Part shown: positions 1-11,445 of the stretch, piece after piece
Numbering within the stretch: the stretch's first letter is position 1
How the letters are laid out: each line of letters begins with the position of its first letter
Assembly (NCBI GenBank): GCA_022036555.1
Contig: CM039132.1
Span: forward strand, 53,850,748-53,914,747
Direction of reading: 5' to 3'
Source: Microstegium vimineum
Taxonomy: Eukaryota > Streptophyta > Magnoliopsida > Poales > Poaceae
Length of the DNA stretch: 64,000 bases
Notes under the pieces: generated by a model
Told to the model about the DNA's origin: nothing
Database searches by the model: none
Seen by the model: the letters and a program-made list of their open reading frames with translations, nothing else
Made by a program: the position numbers and the translations under genes

Positions 1-1475
1 TAACCATATCTAGAGTTTTACAAATTCAAAGGACTTGCAACAAGACATTCTGGAAAGCTTATGAAATTATATACATTTCATATAATACTAGCAAAGCATG
101 ATTCACAAGTTAAATAAGTCTAAATCACAAAGTTTCAGAATCTGTTTATGAAAAACAGAGAGGAGCCATCTTTGATTTCCAACTTAAAACATGCATAAAT
201 TACAATCTAATTGACCAAATTCCACCAAAATTTAACAACAGCTATATACATGAGTTATCTACAACTTTGATATTCACAAGATTCTCAGAAAACATCATTA
301 GCATGGGGTAATTTACATTACCCCAAAACTGTCCAGAATCTACTAAATGCAATAAATAAAAGTTAACTTATGTTGCAAACACATAACTGGACAAAACCAA
401 CTTTGCCAACAGGTCACACATGACTAATGAACACTAGAAAACATAGTGTCCATTGCTAAATAAATTCTTTGCATACACTTTCTTAATTTATTTAGATAAT
501 TAGGTGTAAATATGAACACATATCAAACTTGCATAATAAATTCTAACAAAATTACAGAGGCCTACACATGCTTCCATAAGTCTACTGTACAAATTTCATA
601 TCATTTAATCAAGTATATAAGCCTCTATGAAAAAGACAAAAGCTCTATTGCAAGCAACTCAAATAACAAGGCAAATTCTGCACTCAACTTTAAACAGCTA
701 TATCTGGAGATATACACTACATAAAAATATGAATCTTAACTTATTGAAAATATTAAGGAATATACTTCAAATTTTTGCACAATGACAAAGCATGAATCTA
801 TATGTAAATTGCTCAAACAACTCATTCTATTCAGCTCTGTCCAGAGAGTAAATAGATTCACAACACAACTTATAAAATTCATAACTTCTAAAATATAAAA
901 GCTATGACCATAAAATTTTAACAGTGAATGGATAACAAGTTTATCTACCACTTTGGTATTCAACTCATCCACAGAAAACATCATCTTGACCACTAAATAA
1001 AATGCTCAACAAACATCATAGCAACAGTCTTAAACGGAGAGACAGTCATTTTGTTATTTTTATAAATCTAAACAAATCAAGCCTAAAATCATAAAATAAA
1101 TACCAAACATCAAGAATAAAATTTTAAACATCACATAAATTGTTCAGATTTATTTGATGAACAAAACAGTGTCTACGAAAATAACAAAAACATCTTAACA
1201 AAAATGACATGCTTGCACAAAATGATTTTTACAGCGAAATCTATGAACTAGACCACAAGATATTATGAATCTACTGTATAGAGCACTTCATAAGGATTCC
1301 AAAAAGTCCAAAAACACATGCATACGATTTTTTCTATGAATTAACACGAATTTCCAAAGATCAGCAAAATAAGAGGGAAATAATTACGGGATTTTTCATA
1401 TGCATTATGAACCCTAACTTTTCTAGAAATCAACTAGACCCTCATATGTAAATTCATGAGTCATGAAATATTTGC
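1..1475. other. AT-rich flank, no gene seen
   Basis: No convincing coding sequence on either strand; the short ORFs have no recognisable composition or motifs. Two related stretches, near 260-300 and 945-985, share a phrase about a TTTG-TATTCA core followed by CAGAAAACATCAT, so this may be part of a degenerate internally repeated transposon or LTR. No ends or target duplication could be found. The downstream LINE begins abruptly at about 1470. Confidence 0.4.
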
Positions 1476-2615
1476 ATGAGGGCTTCTTTGGGCTTTGATA
1501 AGGCTTTTGCTGTTAGTAGTATAGGCCACAGTGGTGGTCTGGGAATTTATTGGAACAATAATGTAAATCTTGATATTTTACCTTATTCACAGTATCATAT
1601 CGATGTTATAGTGAATGAGGGCGGTGTGGAACCATGGAGACTAACGTGTGTGTATGGGGAGGCGCAGACTAGTGAAAGGCATAAGACTTGGAACCTACTC
1701 AAGTTTCTCAGATCCTCGTTAGCTCTGCCATGGGTGTGTCTAGGGGACTTCAACGAAGTTCTATACCAGCATGAGCATGTGGGTGTGCAGGAGAGGAGCC
1801 ATGCCCAGATGGCTGGTTTCAGAGAGATGGCCGATGTATGCGGTTTTCAGGACCTCAGCTTTGAGGGAAGAAATTGGACCTTTGAGAAGAAGGTCGCTGG
1901 TGGGGCCTACTGTAGGACTCGGTTAGACCGAACCTTTGCTACAGTTGATTGGAGTACCCGGTTCCCCGATGCAAGGGTTACAAATCTGGTGGCGGCAGCG
2001 TCTGATCATGGGTCGATCCTGCTAGAGTGGCGATGGAACAACAGACCTCCGAAACGGGTTAAGAACTTCAGGTATGAACAGATGTGGGAGACCCATGAGA
2101 GTTTTTCAGAAACCCTTGCGGCTTCATGGTGCAATGAGGGAGTGGCATCAACTGTGCAAGAGTTACAAACGAAGCTGGCTGGGGTGTCAAACCATCTCTC
2201 TGGGTGGGACAGGAATACCTTTGGACATGTCAAATCTGAGCTACGGAGGTTAAACCAGGAGTTGGAGCGAATGCAGAAGGAACCTGACCGTGTCTGTCCT
2301 TCACATGCTGAACTGAAAGTGACTGAAAAAATCTGTGAGCTCAACCATAGGGAAGAGATTATGTGGCGACAGCGAGCGCGTGTGATCTGGCTTACAGAAG
2401 GAGACAAAAACACCAAGTTCTTCCATTTGAGAGCAAATAGTAGAAGACGCAGGAACAAGATCACGAGACTTAAAAATACTAATGGTTTGTTCATGGACAA
2501 TGAGACTGAACTGAAACAGTTAGTCTCTACGTTCTATGAAAATCTCTATACTTCTGAAGGAGTTACTAACATGGAGGAAATTCTTTCTTGTGTTCCTAGG
2601 AAGGTTACGACATAG
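1476..2615 (+). pseudogene. LINE ORF2: endonuclease domain and linker (5' part missing)
   Basis: This is the C-terminal two thirds of an endonuclease/exonuclease/phosphatase domain, the enzyme that nicks target DNA to prime reverse transcription. Visible marks are SGGLGIYW near the start, the catalytic block CLGDFNE at about residues 87-93, and SDHGSILLEW at about residues 176-185, which carries the Asp-His pair. A charged linker follows, with the phrase WLTEGDKNTKFFH typical of plant LINEs. The reading starts mid-domain, so the ATG at 1476 is just an internal Met. A TAG at 2613-2615 separates this block from the reverse transcriptase in the same frame, so it is a point nonsense change and not a natural end. 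Confidence 0.85.
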
Positions 2616-4532
2616 ATGAATGAGATGTTATCCGCCCCATTTGCAGAGAAGGAAGTGAAGAGTGCCCTTTTTCAGATGTTCCCTACTAAAGCTCCGGGAC
2701 CAGATGGATTCCCAGCTCATTTTTTCCAGTGTCACTGGGAGTTGTGTGGGAAGGAGGTGACGACAATGGTGCTGAGAATATTGAGGGGGGAGGAAGAAGC
2801 AACAAGTATCAATGAAACATTGATTGTGCTTATACCGAAAGTAGCTTCTCCCGAGGAAGTTGGGCAATTTCGCCCAATTAGTCTATGCAATGTGCTTTAC
2901 AAGATTGCTTCTAAAGCCCTGGCGAATAGATTGAAATTGGTATTACCTGAGATCATTTCAGAGGAACAATCAGCTTTTGTTCCAGGTAGACTCATCACAG
3001 ATAAAATTATTACAACGTATGAGTGCCTGCATTTTATGAAGCAAAAGAAATCAGTGGATCAGAGATGTTATGCTCTGAAACTTGATATGAAGAAAGCCTA
3101 TGACCGGGTTGAATGGGTTTATCTGTCGGCAATTATGAACCAATTAGGCTTCCATCAGTCCTGGGTTGATTCAGTCATGAGGCTGGTCACTTCAGATTCT
3201 TTTACTATCCTTTTTAATGGGGACAGGTTACACAAATTCAGGCCTACTCGAAGCTTGAGACAGGGCGACCCTATTTCTCCGTATTTGTTCCTACTAGCAG
3301 CAGAGGGCCTTTCAGGCCTCCTAAAGTCAAGAATTGTGTCATCGGTTCTCAAGGGAATTAAAGTGGCTCCATCAGCTCCTCTGGTAAGCCATCTACTCTT
3401 TGCGGATGACAGCCTGCTGTTCTTCAGAGCAAATTACGAGAATGCAGAAGTGATCAAGGAGATCCTAACACTATATTGTCTGGGTTCGGGTCAACAGATC
3501 AATGCTGACAAATCTTCTATTTTCTTTGCAAAAGGAGTGAATCAACAAATCCGTGATGGGGTTAAGGATCTGTTGAATGCCCATGATGAAGCATTGAGTG
3601 AAAAATACCTAGGTATGCCGACTGATGTGGGTAAGGCGACCTTAGGTGCTTTCAAATACCTAAAGGATAGAATGTGGAGCAAAGTGGAGGGTTGGCTTGC
3701 ACAATGCTTATCCTCGGGTGGAAAGGAAATTTTGATAAAATCAGTCGCACAAGCCATTCCCACATACTCTATGGCGTGCTTCAGACTCCCCCGGGGACTT
3801 TGCGAACATTTGACAAGTATGATGAGAAATTTTTGGTGGGGAAGCAAGCAAGGAAAAAGAAAGACTGCTTGGGTGGTATGGGATTCAATGGTTCAACCCA
3901 AAAACATGGGTGGCTTGGGGTTTAGAGACATGGAGATGTTTAACCTGGCCATGCTAGCTAAGCAGGCGTGGCGTTTTCTACAAGAACCATCATCCCTCGG
4001 TGCGCGAGTGCTCAAAGCGGTATATTTCCCAGGTGCGGACTTTTTGGAAGCACCACTGGGCTCATCTCCGTCGAGGATTTGGAGATCAATTGTTGATGGC
4101 CGAGAGGTGCTCAGGGAAGGCTTGATCAGGAGAATTGGGAATGGGGAGCTTACACCAATCTGGACGACCAACTGGCTACCGTCAGGTAATTTGCGCAGAC
4201 CTATTCGCCCTCTAATTCCCAATCCGCCTGAGTTAGTTTATGAGCTGATTAACCAAGGCGAGGCAACATGGAATTGGGACATGCTGGACCAGTTCTTCAC
4301 ACCGGTGGATGTGGAGATCATCTCGAACATTCCTATTTGCACAAGGGTGCAACAGGATTACTGGGCATGGCATCCTGACAAGAGGGGAATTTTCTCGGTT
4401 AAGTCGGCTTATGTTATGATTCTTCAGAAGAAAATTCAATCAGAAGAGGCGATCAGATGTATAGCTGGCCGATCTAATCAGCAAGCAAACAAGGAGGAAT
4501 GGAGCTCTATTTGGCAGTTAAAAGTTCCATAA
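2616..4532 (+). pseudogene. LINE ORF2: reverse transcriptase domain
   Basis: This is the RVT_1 domain of the LINE, which would copy the element's RNA into DNA at the nicked target. Ordered motifs seen are TKAPGPDGFPAHFF, FRPISLCNVLYKI, QSAFVPGR, LDMKKAYDRVEW (first catalytic Asp), SLRQGDPISPYLF, LLFADDSLLFF (the FADD form of the YxDD box) and EKYLGMP. All are intact. The C-terminal part runs into the thumb/connector and the start of the zf-RVT region (HPDKRGIFSVKSAY). The frame joins directly to the endonuclease block upstream and ends at a TAA inside a conserved phrase, after which the same frame continues. Confidence 0.9.
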
Positions 4533-4838
4533 AAAATTAACATATTCCTCTGGCGACTGGCTCGGGCTTCTCTGCCAGTAGGTGAAGTTTTACAACACAG
4601 AAAAATGGCACCGAGCAGTGCCTGCTTCTTCTGTGGTTCACACGATTCATGGAAGCATTCCTTATTGGATTGCAATGTGGCTCGCTGCACCTGGGCCCTT
4701 GAAGAGGATCATATTCTTCAATCTATTTCTCTACATCAGGAGGGTAATGCCAGGGCGTGGCTAGAGGCAATCTTCAAGTCTCTACCCAGGTTATATACTA
4801 TGGGCTGTTTGGTATGCAAGGAGAAAAGCAATTCATGA
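4533..4838 (+). pseudogene. LINE ORF2: zf-RVT zinc-binding region
   Basis: Continues the reverse transcriptase frame after the TAA at 4530-4532. KINIFLWRLARASLP is followed by a Cys/His cluster (CFFCGSHDSWKHSLLDC), the zf-RVT signature found between reverse transcriptase and RNase H in plant LINEs. Around 4800 the reading moves by one base: LWAVWYARRKAIHDNEF is found in the neighbouring frame and leads into the RNase H block. The element therefore carries an indel here as well as the two nonsense codons. Confidence 0.75.
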
Positions 4839-4875
4839 TAATGAGTTCCAAAGTCCGCTGTCCACCCATCTCTTT

Positions 4876-5469
4876 GTGGATAGATTTATGAACGATCTTG
4901 GGAAGGAGACCCCGAGACAAATACCCTGTAAACCAGTTCTTGGGAAGGAGACCCCGAGACAAATACCCTGCAAACCAGTTCAGAAGGGCCCGAAGTGGAT
5001 CCCCCCGCCAACGGGGCTGGTTAAGATAAATGTTGATGCTGCCTTGTCGAAGAATGATGTCAGATGTTCTGCCGCGACAATTGCTAGGGACGAGTCTGGC
5101 AGGTTCTTGGGAGCATCAGCACTAATCCTCCGAGGAATCACTGACCTGGCAACGGTTGAAGCCATTGCATGTCGGGAAGGTCTATCTTTGGCTCTGGACA
5201 TCAATGTAAGCAGGATCAGGATGGCATCTGATAATCAAGGGGTGATCAAGAACATCATCGATGGCTTCAGAGGTACTTATGGCCAAGTTGTCCAGGAGAT
5301 TCAAGCGAGTAAGCTAGACTTTGAGGAGATAGACTTTGTTTATGAACGCAGAGAATCTAATGTTGATGCCCATACTATTGCCCGGAGTTCAATTTATGAG
5401 AGCTTGAGCCGCCATGTATGGCTTCTGAACCCACCTGATGGGATTTGTAATTCCTACTCATCTGATTAA
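4876..5469 (+). pseudogene. LINE ORF2: RNase H domain
   Basis: An RVT_3-type RNase H domain, the plant-specific C-terminal addition to some L1 elements that degrades RNA in RNA-DNA hybrids. Visible blocks are KINVDAALS (first Asp), ATVEAIACREGLSLAL (Glu), MASDNQGVI (Asp) and RRESNVDAHTIAR (His-bearing end). The coding frame really begins upstream of the ATG, at about 4800. An in-frame 42-base tandem duplication near the start adds 14 residues before the domain. The stop at 5467-5469 is 21 bases from the A tail, a normal short 3' UTR. Confidence 0.85.
4897..4980 (+). repeat. 42-bp tandem duplication, two units, in frame
   Basis: Units 4897-4938 and 4939-4980 differ at a single position (T/C). 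Each encodes the same 14 residues containing GKETPRQIPCKPV, in the linker ahead of RNase H. The length is a multiple of three and the frame is kept. Confidence 0.9.
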
Positions 5470-5500
5470 TAAAGGTGTGTAGTTTGTCTCAAAAAAAAAA

Positions 5501-6365
5501 TTCCATGCCCAACTTTGAGCTCTCGCAGACAAAATAGAAGAATTCTTAGTACTCCCATCGAATTTCCATGGGCAACTTTGAGTTCTTCCTTGCCAAGAGC
5601 TACTGCGCTGGTTAAACATCATTTATCAGACATTCAGACAAGAACCGGATAAAATTCAAACAGAACTCAGAACAGAGCAACTGAGCAACACCCGGTACGT
5701 AGTAGCACTCATAACACTTTATAAGAGCCAAGGTTACACCGACTAATCACATACCCTTATTTCTTCTCCAAACCTTTTCTTGTGCTAGGAGAAAATGAAA
5801 TACATATATATGAGGCTCATGTTGTATTACCCTTAGCTTGGAACAGATGTTACACTGTCTAAATCTTGGTTGCCGGTAGTATAAAATCCTAAAGAAAGAA
5901 TCGTTACATTACACATGACCTCTGATCGATGCTACATCATCGAGAAAGAAATACTGCTTGCTAGCTATAGTACCCGTTTCTTCAGTTACATATTGCAGCA
6001 AAGAATACTAAAACTCTAGGAAGGTAAAAAAACAGAAAACATTTCCTCGAAATCCTTGGGGCCGGGGCGCTTCCAAAATGCATCTTGCATCCAGAGTCAG
6101 CTTCCTGCCTCCTACCTAGTAGAGCAAAAGAAACATACAAGAAGAAGCCGCAATTGATTCAAAGAAAAGAGATCACCAACGAAGCCATGTTTGTTTAGTT
6201 CGCCGCCGAGAAAAACCAATGGAGTCTTACATTCAAAAAAAATTTAATTACATTCAAAAAAAAAAAAACCAATGGAGTCACCACCAATGCCGCCGTGTGC
6301 ATGCCCTGATGCCCCTCCTTGTCACCATCATCATTTTGGCCGCCAATGCCTGGCCTGGCCCGCGC
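5501..6365. other. Flank between LINE tail and bZIP 3' end
   Basis: No ORF of note. A phrase containing CCATG, CAACTTTGAG and CTC/TTC occurs twice (about 5500-5527 and 5559-5590). Near 6190-6280 the phrase ACCAATGGAGTC is duplicated around A-rich tracts. The right part should contain the 3' UTR of the minus-strand bZIP gene; no polyadenylation signal was assigned. Confidence 0.4.
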
Positions 6366-8529
6366 CTACCACTGCTCGCCGCCACCACCGGGGCGGGCGG
6401 CGGCGTGCATGTGCTTGAGCTTGGTGAGCTCCTTCCTCCGCTTTCTCGCCTCCGCCGCCGTGGCCGCCTTATCCCTATCGCCTTGCTGCGCTGCCCCAGC
6501 GGCGGATCCCGCGGGGAAGATGCTGACGGCTGGCGCGCTGCTCCGCTTGTCAACGTCGAGGCCGAGCGTGAGCGAGCAAGGGTCATCGTCCGTGTCCTCC
6601 TCAGCCGTCGCACCGCCACCGCTGCCCGCGGGCTCCACCGCTGCCGCGGCGCCGCGCGGGTTCTGGAACGCCGCCGCGGGGTGCGGCGGCTGAAGCTGCT
6701 GCGCGTACGCGGACGAGGGCGACGCGCGCGGGTCTGCCACGACCGGGTAGTACCACGCGCAGGGCTGAGCAGGCAAGCGGCGGCGGGCTGCCGTGCGGGT
6801 GGTGCTGCTCGTACCCGGCGGCGGCGCCCGGTGGCCAAGAGCCCCAGACGTAGGGTACCGGCACTGGCGCCGGCGCCGGCGCCGCCGCCGTGTACAGGTA
6901 CCCCGGCCGCGGCGGAGTCGCCGGCGGGGATGCTGCTGCCGCCGCCAGGGATTCCGCCTGCTGCTGCTGCTGCTGCGCCGGCATCGCCGCCGCGGTCACC
7001 GCTGCTGGCGCCTTGGTCTTGACCTTCCTCGCCACCTGCAGTGAATCGAATGGGCACCCGTGTCAGTCAGTGTGACGACTGACGACGCCAAGACTCCGCG
7101 GAGAAGGCAGACGAGGAGCCGCCACGCAATCGAAGCGACTGGAAGAGATGGGCAGGCGCAGGCACTCCCATGCGGCCATCAGCTAGCGTTGGCATTGCAC
7201 CGAACTAGCAAGCCGGCCGGCGTGGCATTATCCAAAGGAAGAAGAAACCTTTCATTTGGCGTCATTATCCAAAGCAGGACTCTGTCGGCGTGGCATGCGT
7301 ACAAGAACAAGAGTGCTCCCACAATTCGAACACGACTAGTAGCAGCTGCAGGAGCTAGGTGTACAGTAGTAGTAGAAGTGGGCAGGAAAGTGCAGCACAG
7401 GTCATGCAAGCAAGCACGTGTCGAAGTGTGAGGGGGAACATGCAAGTTGGAGGATTGGAACGTGCTAGATTCTTGTCTGCCTAACAATGGCAACATCATC
7501 ATCATCCATAATTGGGTAACAATCGTACTATAATCAGAGTGTGATGCTACGCCATCTGTCGAGTCAAGTACAGGATTACGTAGAGCATCAGGGAAGGAAA
7601 AGGAAAACGAAAACGAAAGGGGAGGGAGGAAAGCGATGGGCGGTGATAGGAGGATGTGCCTGTTCTTTCAGCTGCTTGTTGGCCTCCTTGAGCGACAGGT
7701 ACTCCTGCATCACCATGTCCTTCTCCTGCGCAGCAACAGGTGTCACCTCACATCGATCAGTTCAAATGAACTCAAAAGAGGTTGAAGACGATCGACGTCA
7801 TCCTACCTTCTTCATGTTCTCGTTCTGCGACGAGAGGTCAGCGACTTTCCTGGCGAGCTCGTCACGGATAGCCTGGCGGCGGAGGATGGTCTGGCGAGCG
7901 GACTCCCGATTAGCCAGCACGCGCCGCAGCCGCTTCGCCTCCTTCTCGGCCTGTCACCGCACGCTGCAGGTGAAGACGGCTCACGGAATCGCGAGCTCGG
8001 AACACGAGTAGGTTACCTCGGTGAGCGCGTGCCGGGGCCGTGGCCCGTATCCGGTCGCCGGCGCCGCGCCGGGCACCTGCTGCTGCTGCTGGTACGCCTG
8101 GTGGTGGTGCGCATAAGGCGGCCCGCCGCTGCCGCCGGCGCTGGAGCTACTGGAGCATGGGGACGCCTGGATGCCCACTTTCCCTAGCTCCAGACTCAGC
8201 CGCGTGCTCGCCAGCTCCTCCTCGTCCTCCTGTTGTCCTCGGTCGGTCCATCGATCGATCGGTCATCAAGAATTAATTGGCATGATCGACAGCGAGCAAA
8301 TTAATTATCAGCGACGGCGTCGGCGGCGGTTGTATCGTAATGAATCATTCACCTGAGTAGTAGGAGGAGCAGGCGCGCGCCGCAGCACAGGCAGCGGTTG
8401 CTGCTCGCCGGCGGCGGCAGGTCCGACACCGGCCATGTCGGCGAGCGCCATGGCGGCGTCGAGCTCGACGTCGACGGTGACGCCGGCCCGGCGGCGGCAT
8501 TGCCGCTGCCCGTCGCTATCGTCAGACAT
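6366..8529 (-). CDS. bZIP transcription factor, 5 exons, 1-nt frameshift in last exon
   Basis: A nuclear DNA-binding regulator. Exons on the minus strand: 8529-8353, 8229-8017, 7950-7807, 7725-7660 and 7035-6366, with all phases matching. The bZIP domain spans exons 3-4: the basic region KRLRRVLANRESARQT, then a zipper with hydrophobic heptads in the order L, L, M, V, L, L. At the position where bZIPs normally have Arg/Lys (N-x7-R), this protein has Ile. The N-terminus is acidic and the C-terminus is Pro/Ala-rich with a QQQQQQ run, ending in DDPCSLTLGLDVD and EARKRRKELTKLK blocks. The last intron uses a GC-AG pair (CAG|GC at 7660/7659). One extra base near 6775 (TTGCC on the coding strand) throws exon 5 out of frame. 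As read the product is about 344 residues; without that base it is about 422. The ATG at 8529 was chosen because it fits the TATA box and the acidic start. It resembles a small plant bZIP group (Arabidopsis bZIP62-like, from memory). Confidence 0.8.
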
Positions 8530-8740
8530 GGCGCGCGGGGGTTGGAGGCCGGTCGGGGGTGGTGGTGGGAGCGAGCGCCGGGCGGATGGAGAGCGAGCTG
8601 CTAGCCTAGGTGCCGGAGCCTCCTCGCATGGGTCAAGAAACAAGTAGAGAGGTGCGGTGCGGGGGAGAAGAAGAGGGGAGGGGTTCGACTTCGACGGCGG
8701 GCGGTGGCGGTGCCAAGCTGAGTAGTAGGGCCCGGCCCCG

Positions 8741-8753
8741 ATTATTAAATACA
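8741..8753 (-). promoter_or_regulatory. Probable TATA box of the bZIP gene
   Basis: On the minus strand TATTTAATAAT lies about 215 bases upstream of the chosen ATG, within otherwise GC-rich sequence. This would give a leader of roughly 180 bases. Confidence 0.5.
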
Positions 8754-9707
8754 GTATGTGCCGTCGCCGCCTCGCCGGTAGGCGGCCACCCCGCGAGCTC
8801 CCGGTGGAGCCCATTTCGCCCGTCCCCGGATCGCCACGTGTCGGGACGCCACGCCCCGCCCGGGCTCAGCTCCACGCAGCAGCCGCGCTGGGGACACGCG
8901 GAGGCCGGGCGCCCCGCGACCAGCATGCAGACTGCCGAGCTAGAGAGCGGGCGGGTGGGCGGGCTCGTGGCACGAGGCAGTGGGCCAGAGTGGGGCCCCA
9001 CGTGCCCCCGCGCGTCAGGCTCGCTCGGTTGCTTGCTTGCTGGACCAACGAGGGGCGCCTTTGTTGGTGGTGACGTGGCCATTCGCGGCGGCACACGTGG
9101 GCTGAGCTCGGCCAGGACCCAGGAGCGGCCGCCAGAGGGGCCGCAGTGGGGACGCCTTGTCAGTCAGTCAGTCAGTCAGTCACAGCGGTGGGTCCAGGAG
9201 GAGAGGAGGACAGGAGGCCCGCATGTCAGCCCGGGCCAGGCCGGCCGTGTGGCCGCCGCGGACGGACGCCGCCACGCCGGTAGCGTCGCCTCTATCGAAC
9301 CGCGCGCAGCCAATCCCGATCCGGCTCACTGCTGCAGGCAGGCAGCAGGCAGCAGGGGTGATCTCTGTCTGTCTGATGGGGGAGAAGCGTGTGTTGACTG
9401 CTGATCGCCGAGCTTGTCCGCGTGCTCACTGCTCATCCCCCGTGGGGGGCAGCAGGGGTGGGGTGCTCGACCAACCGCTATCCATCTAGCCAAAGCTCCA
9501 TCAGATGGCAGCGGGGCTAGCGGGAAGACCGAGGCGGAAAACCTGCTCAACTGTCTGTCGTCTCCTCTACTGTACCGCTGGATCTATAGGAATTTTTTTA
9601 AATTTTTCTTTCCGATACGAGGCTCTGTGGTGCTCCACCAACCGGCAAGTATCTGCTCGTACTTACCGCCACTCTAAACAGCAGTTCATGTCACTTAGAA
9701 TAAATAA
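8754..9707. other. GC-rich upstream region of the bZIP gene
   Basis: Strongly GC-rich, with long open frames on several strands that overlap one another, as expected from composition and not from coding. It probably holds the promoter of the minus-strand bZIP gene. It contains CACGTG-core sequences (for example near 8836, 8998 and 9094), which could bind bZIP or bHLH factors. Confidence 0.45.
9159..9181 (+). repeat. (GTCA)n microsatellite
   Basis: Just under six perfect copies of a four-base unit. Confidence 0.9.
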
Positions 9708-9709
9708 TA

Positions 9710-10145
9710 CTTCTTCGATCCTCGATAAATAGATAAGGTTGTCTAAATTTAAAGTTTTTCACTAAATTTCTAGAAAAAAAAATATTACCGTAGAATATAT
9801 TTAATAAATTTATCATTTTGTATCGTAGACTTTATTTTCTTTTATAAAGTTAGTCGATTAATACGGATTCTAGAAATTCATTTATTCCGGAAACTATCTA
9901 TAAAAGAATGTATTTTTTTGCTTTTTAATGAGTCGAACAGTTTTAATTTTGACTATATTTATACCAACAAATACTAACAATCATGATACCAATAGGTACC
10001 TATTGTTAGATTAGTATAGAACATAGTTCATAATAAATTTTATTTAGAGCCACAAATGTTAATACTATTTACTCTTGGTTAAACTCGAGTTACTTTGACT
10101 GGCATAGATTATGTAAATGTATTTTTTTTATATAGACGGATGGAG
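9710..10145. mobile_element. Degenerate Stowaway-like MITE
   Basis: Starts TA-CTTCTTCGATCCTCGATAAA and ends ATAGACGGATGGAG-TA. The ends are imperfect inverted repeats related to the CTCCCTCCGT Stowaway end and are flanked by TA dinucleotides. The interior is AT-rich and non-coding. Confidence 0.5.
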
Positions 10146-10721
10146 TACGTAGTCATTTGCTAGCTGAAAACATTATGAGACCGGTCAAATTCTTAGAATC
10201 CCATATGTAATATATTTTTTTTGGTTCAAAATCTCACACTGCATTCTTCCGCACATGCATATTATTGGAATCAGATAATCCAATGAAATACCATAGACAG
10301 CATGGACTTTTATAATCCGCCGGACATTGGTACCAACCAAACCAAGGCAGTGTTCAAAGGCAAATAGCCAACTCGGAAGAGCTACAGTAGTAGGTTACGC
10401 GCGCCATGCCTCCCCTGCCGCCGGTTGCGCGCCTACTACTACGCAGTAGGGCACCCCCAAGCCACCGGGGACAGCAGCTAGCTTGTGTAGGGTGGGGAGC
10501 AAGCACACAACAAGGACAAGGAGGAGGAGCAGGGATAGGGCACCGTACCGATCGAGGTCAGTGACGGGCCATGCATGCACACATCATCGCGCGCGGGAAT
10601 TGACGTCACCCACGAGCCACGAACCAAGGAAACCGGAATGCCCATTCGTATCCCTGGTGGAGCTGAGTGCAAGCTGATGCTGATCCCTAGCTAGCTTGCC
10701 CTCTCGTCGCGTCGGTTCTAA

Positions 10722-10999
10722 AGCATCTGCAGCATCGGGTCCTAAATCAACCCCCTACATTTCTATTTAGGAGGTGTCTTGCAAAATTTAAGAGTCAAAT
10801 TCAAAGTTCAACTCCAACCATAGTCCCTAATTTGAGGGAAGATGAATAGGAGGACCTCATTCCTGGAACCCGAAACTAAATTTTGAGAGTCCTCCTAAAA
10901 TGGGAGTCTAAATAGGATGTGCATTGGAGTTGATTTTTTTGAACTAAGTCTCTAGATTTAGAATAGGGGGTCTGTTTAGAGGCTCCTCTGGAGTTGCTC
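10722..10999. mobile_element. Tourist/PIF-Harbinger-like MITE, TAA target duplication
   Basis: The left end AGCATCTGCAGCATCGG and the reversed right end GAGCAACTCCAGAGGAG are imperfect inverted repeats. TAA is repeated at 10719-10721 and 11000-11002. The interior is non-coding. Confidence 0.65.
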
Positions 11000-11233
11000 T
11001 AAGGCGCGTCAGTTATTTGCTATTCCCTCCGTTTCAAAATAATTAAAACTCTAACATTTAAAATTTGTCCTAAAAAATACTACTTATCACAAAAAGATAA
11101 GCGGTATTCGAAAATTTCTCACACCAAGAAAAAAAAACTAGTAACTTATGAAAGATAAGAAATATTTTTGCAATTTTACACTTAAACTTAGTTTAGGTTA
11201 TTTATTTTAAGACCAAGTGAGCAGTAATACATA

Positions 11234-11445
11234 CTTCTTCCGTCTCAAAATATATGTCTTTCTCACTTCTCGAAAAATAACTTAGATTAATTTTATATAA
11301 AAAATCATTAATATGATACATAATTGATCTTATTAAATAGATCCTTTGATTTAATTTTTTAATAAATTTATTTAGATACGAAATATTGCACGTATTTTAT
11401 ATAATTTTAGTTAAAGTTGTGACACAGAATTAATTTAGGAGGGAG
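11234..11445. mobile_element. Stowaway MITE
   Basis: Flanked by TA at 11232-11233 and 11446-11447. The left end reads CTTCTTCCGTCTCAAAATAT and the right end finishes GGAGGGAG. It is the same family, in opposite orientation, as the element at 37909-38132; they share the phrases GATACATAATTGAT and AAAGTTGTGACACAGAA. A further Stowaway-like start (CCCTCCGTTTCAAAATAATT) lies just upstream at about 11027. Confidence 0.75.

Larger units (their letters stand above)
1476..5500 (+). mobile_element. 5'-truncated L1-type LINE (non-LTR retrotransposon)
   Basis: One ORF2-like reading frame can be followed through endonuclease, reverse transcriptase, zf-RVT and RNase H domains, ending in a 10-A tail at 5491-5500. 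The first part of the endonuclease domain is missing and no ORF1 is present, as expected from 5' truncation during target-primed insertion. The frame is broken by a TAG at 2613-2615, a TAA at 4530-4532 and a frameshift near 4800, so it is dead. Sequence after the A tail (TTCCATG) resembles sequence upstream of the 5' edge (TTCATG) only imperfectly, so no target duplication is claimed. The added plant-type RNase H marks the RNase H-bearing plant L1 lineage. Confidence 0.9.

Noticed and set aside
1440..5520. Target-site duplication of the LINE
   Set aside because: TTCATG upstream and TTCCATG after the A tail are similar but not identical, and too short to claim.
6219..7075. Long plus-strand frames opposite the bZIP last exon
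   Set aside because: They are shadows of GC-rich minus-strand exon 5, with Arg/Ala-rich text and no domains.
8610..9550. Overlapping long frames on both strands upstream of the bZIP gene
   Set aside because: They result from GC-rich promoter composition; there are no motifs or splice structure.
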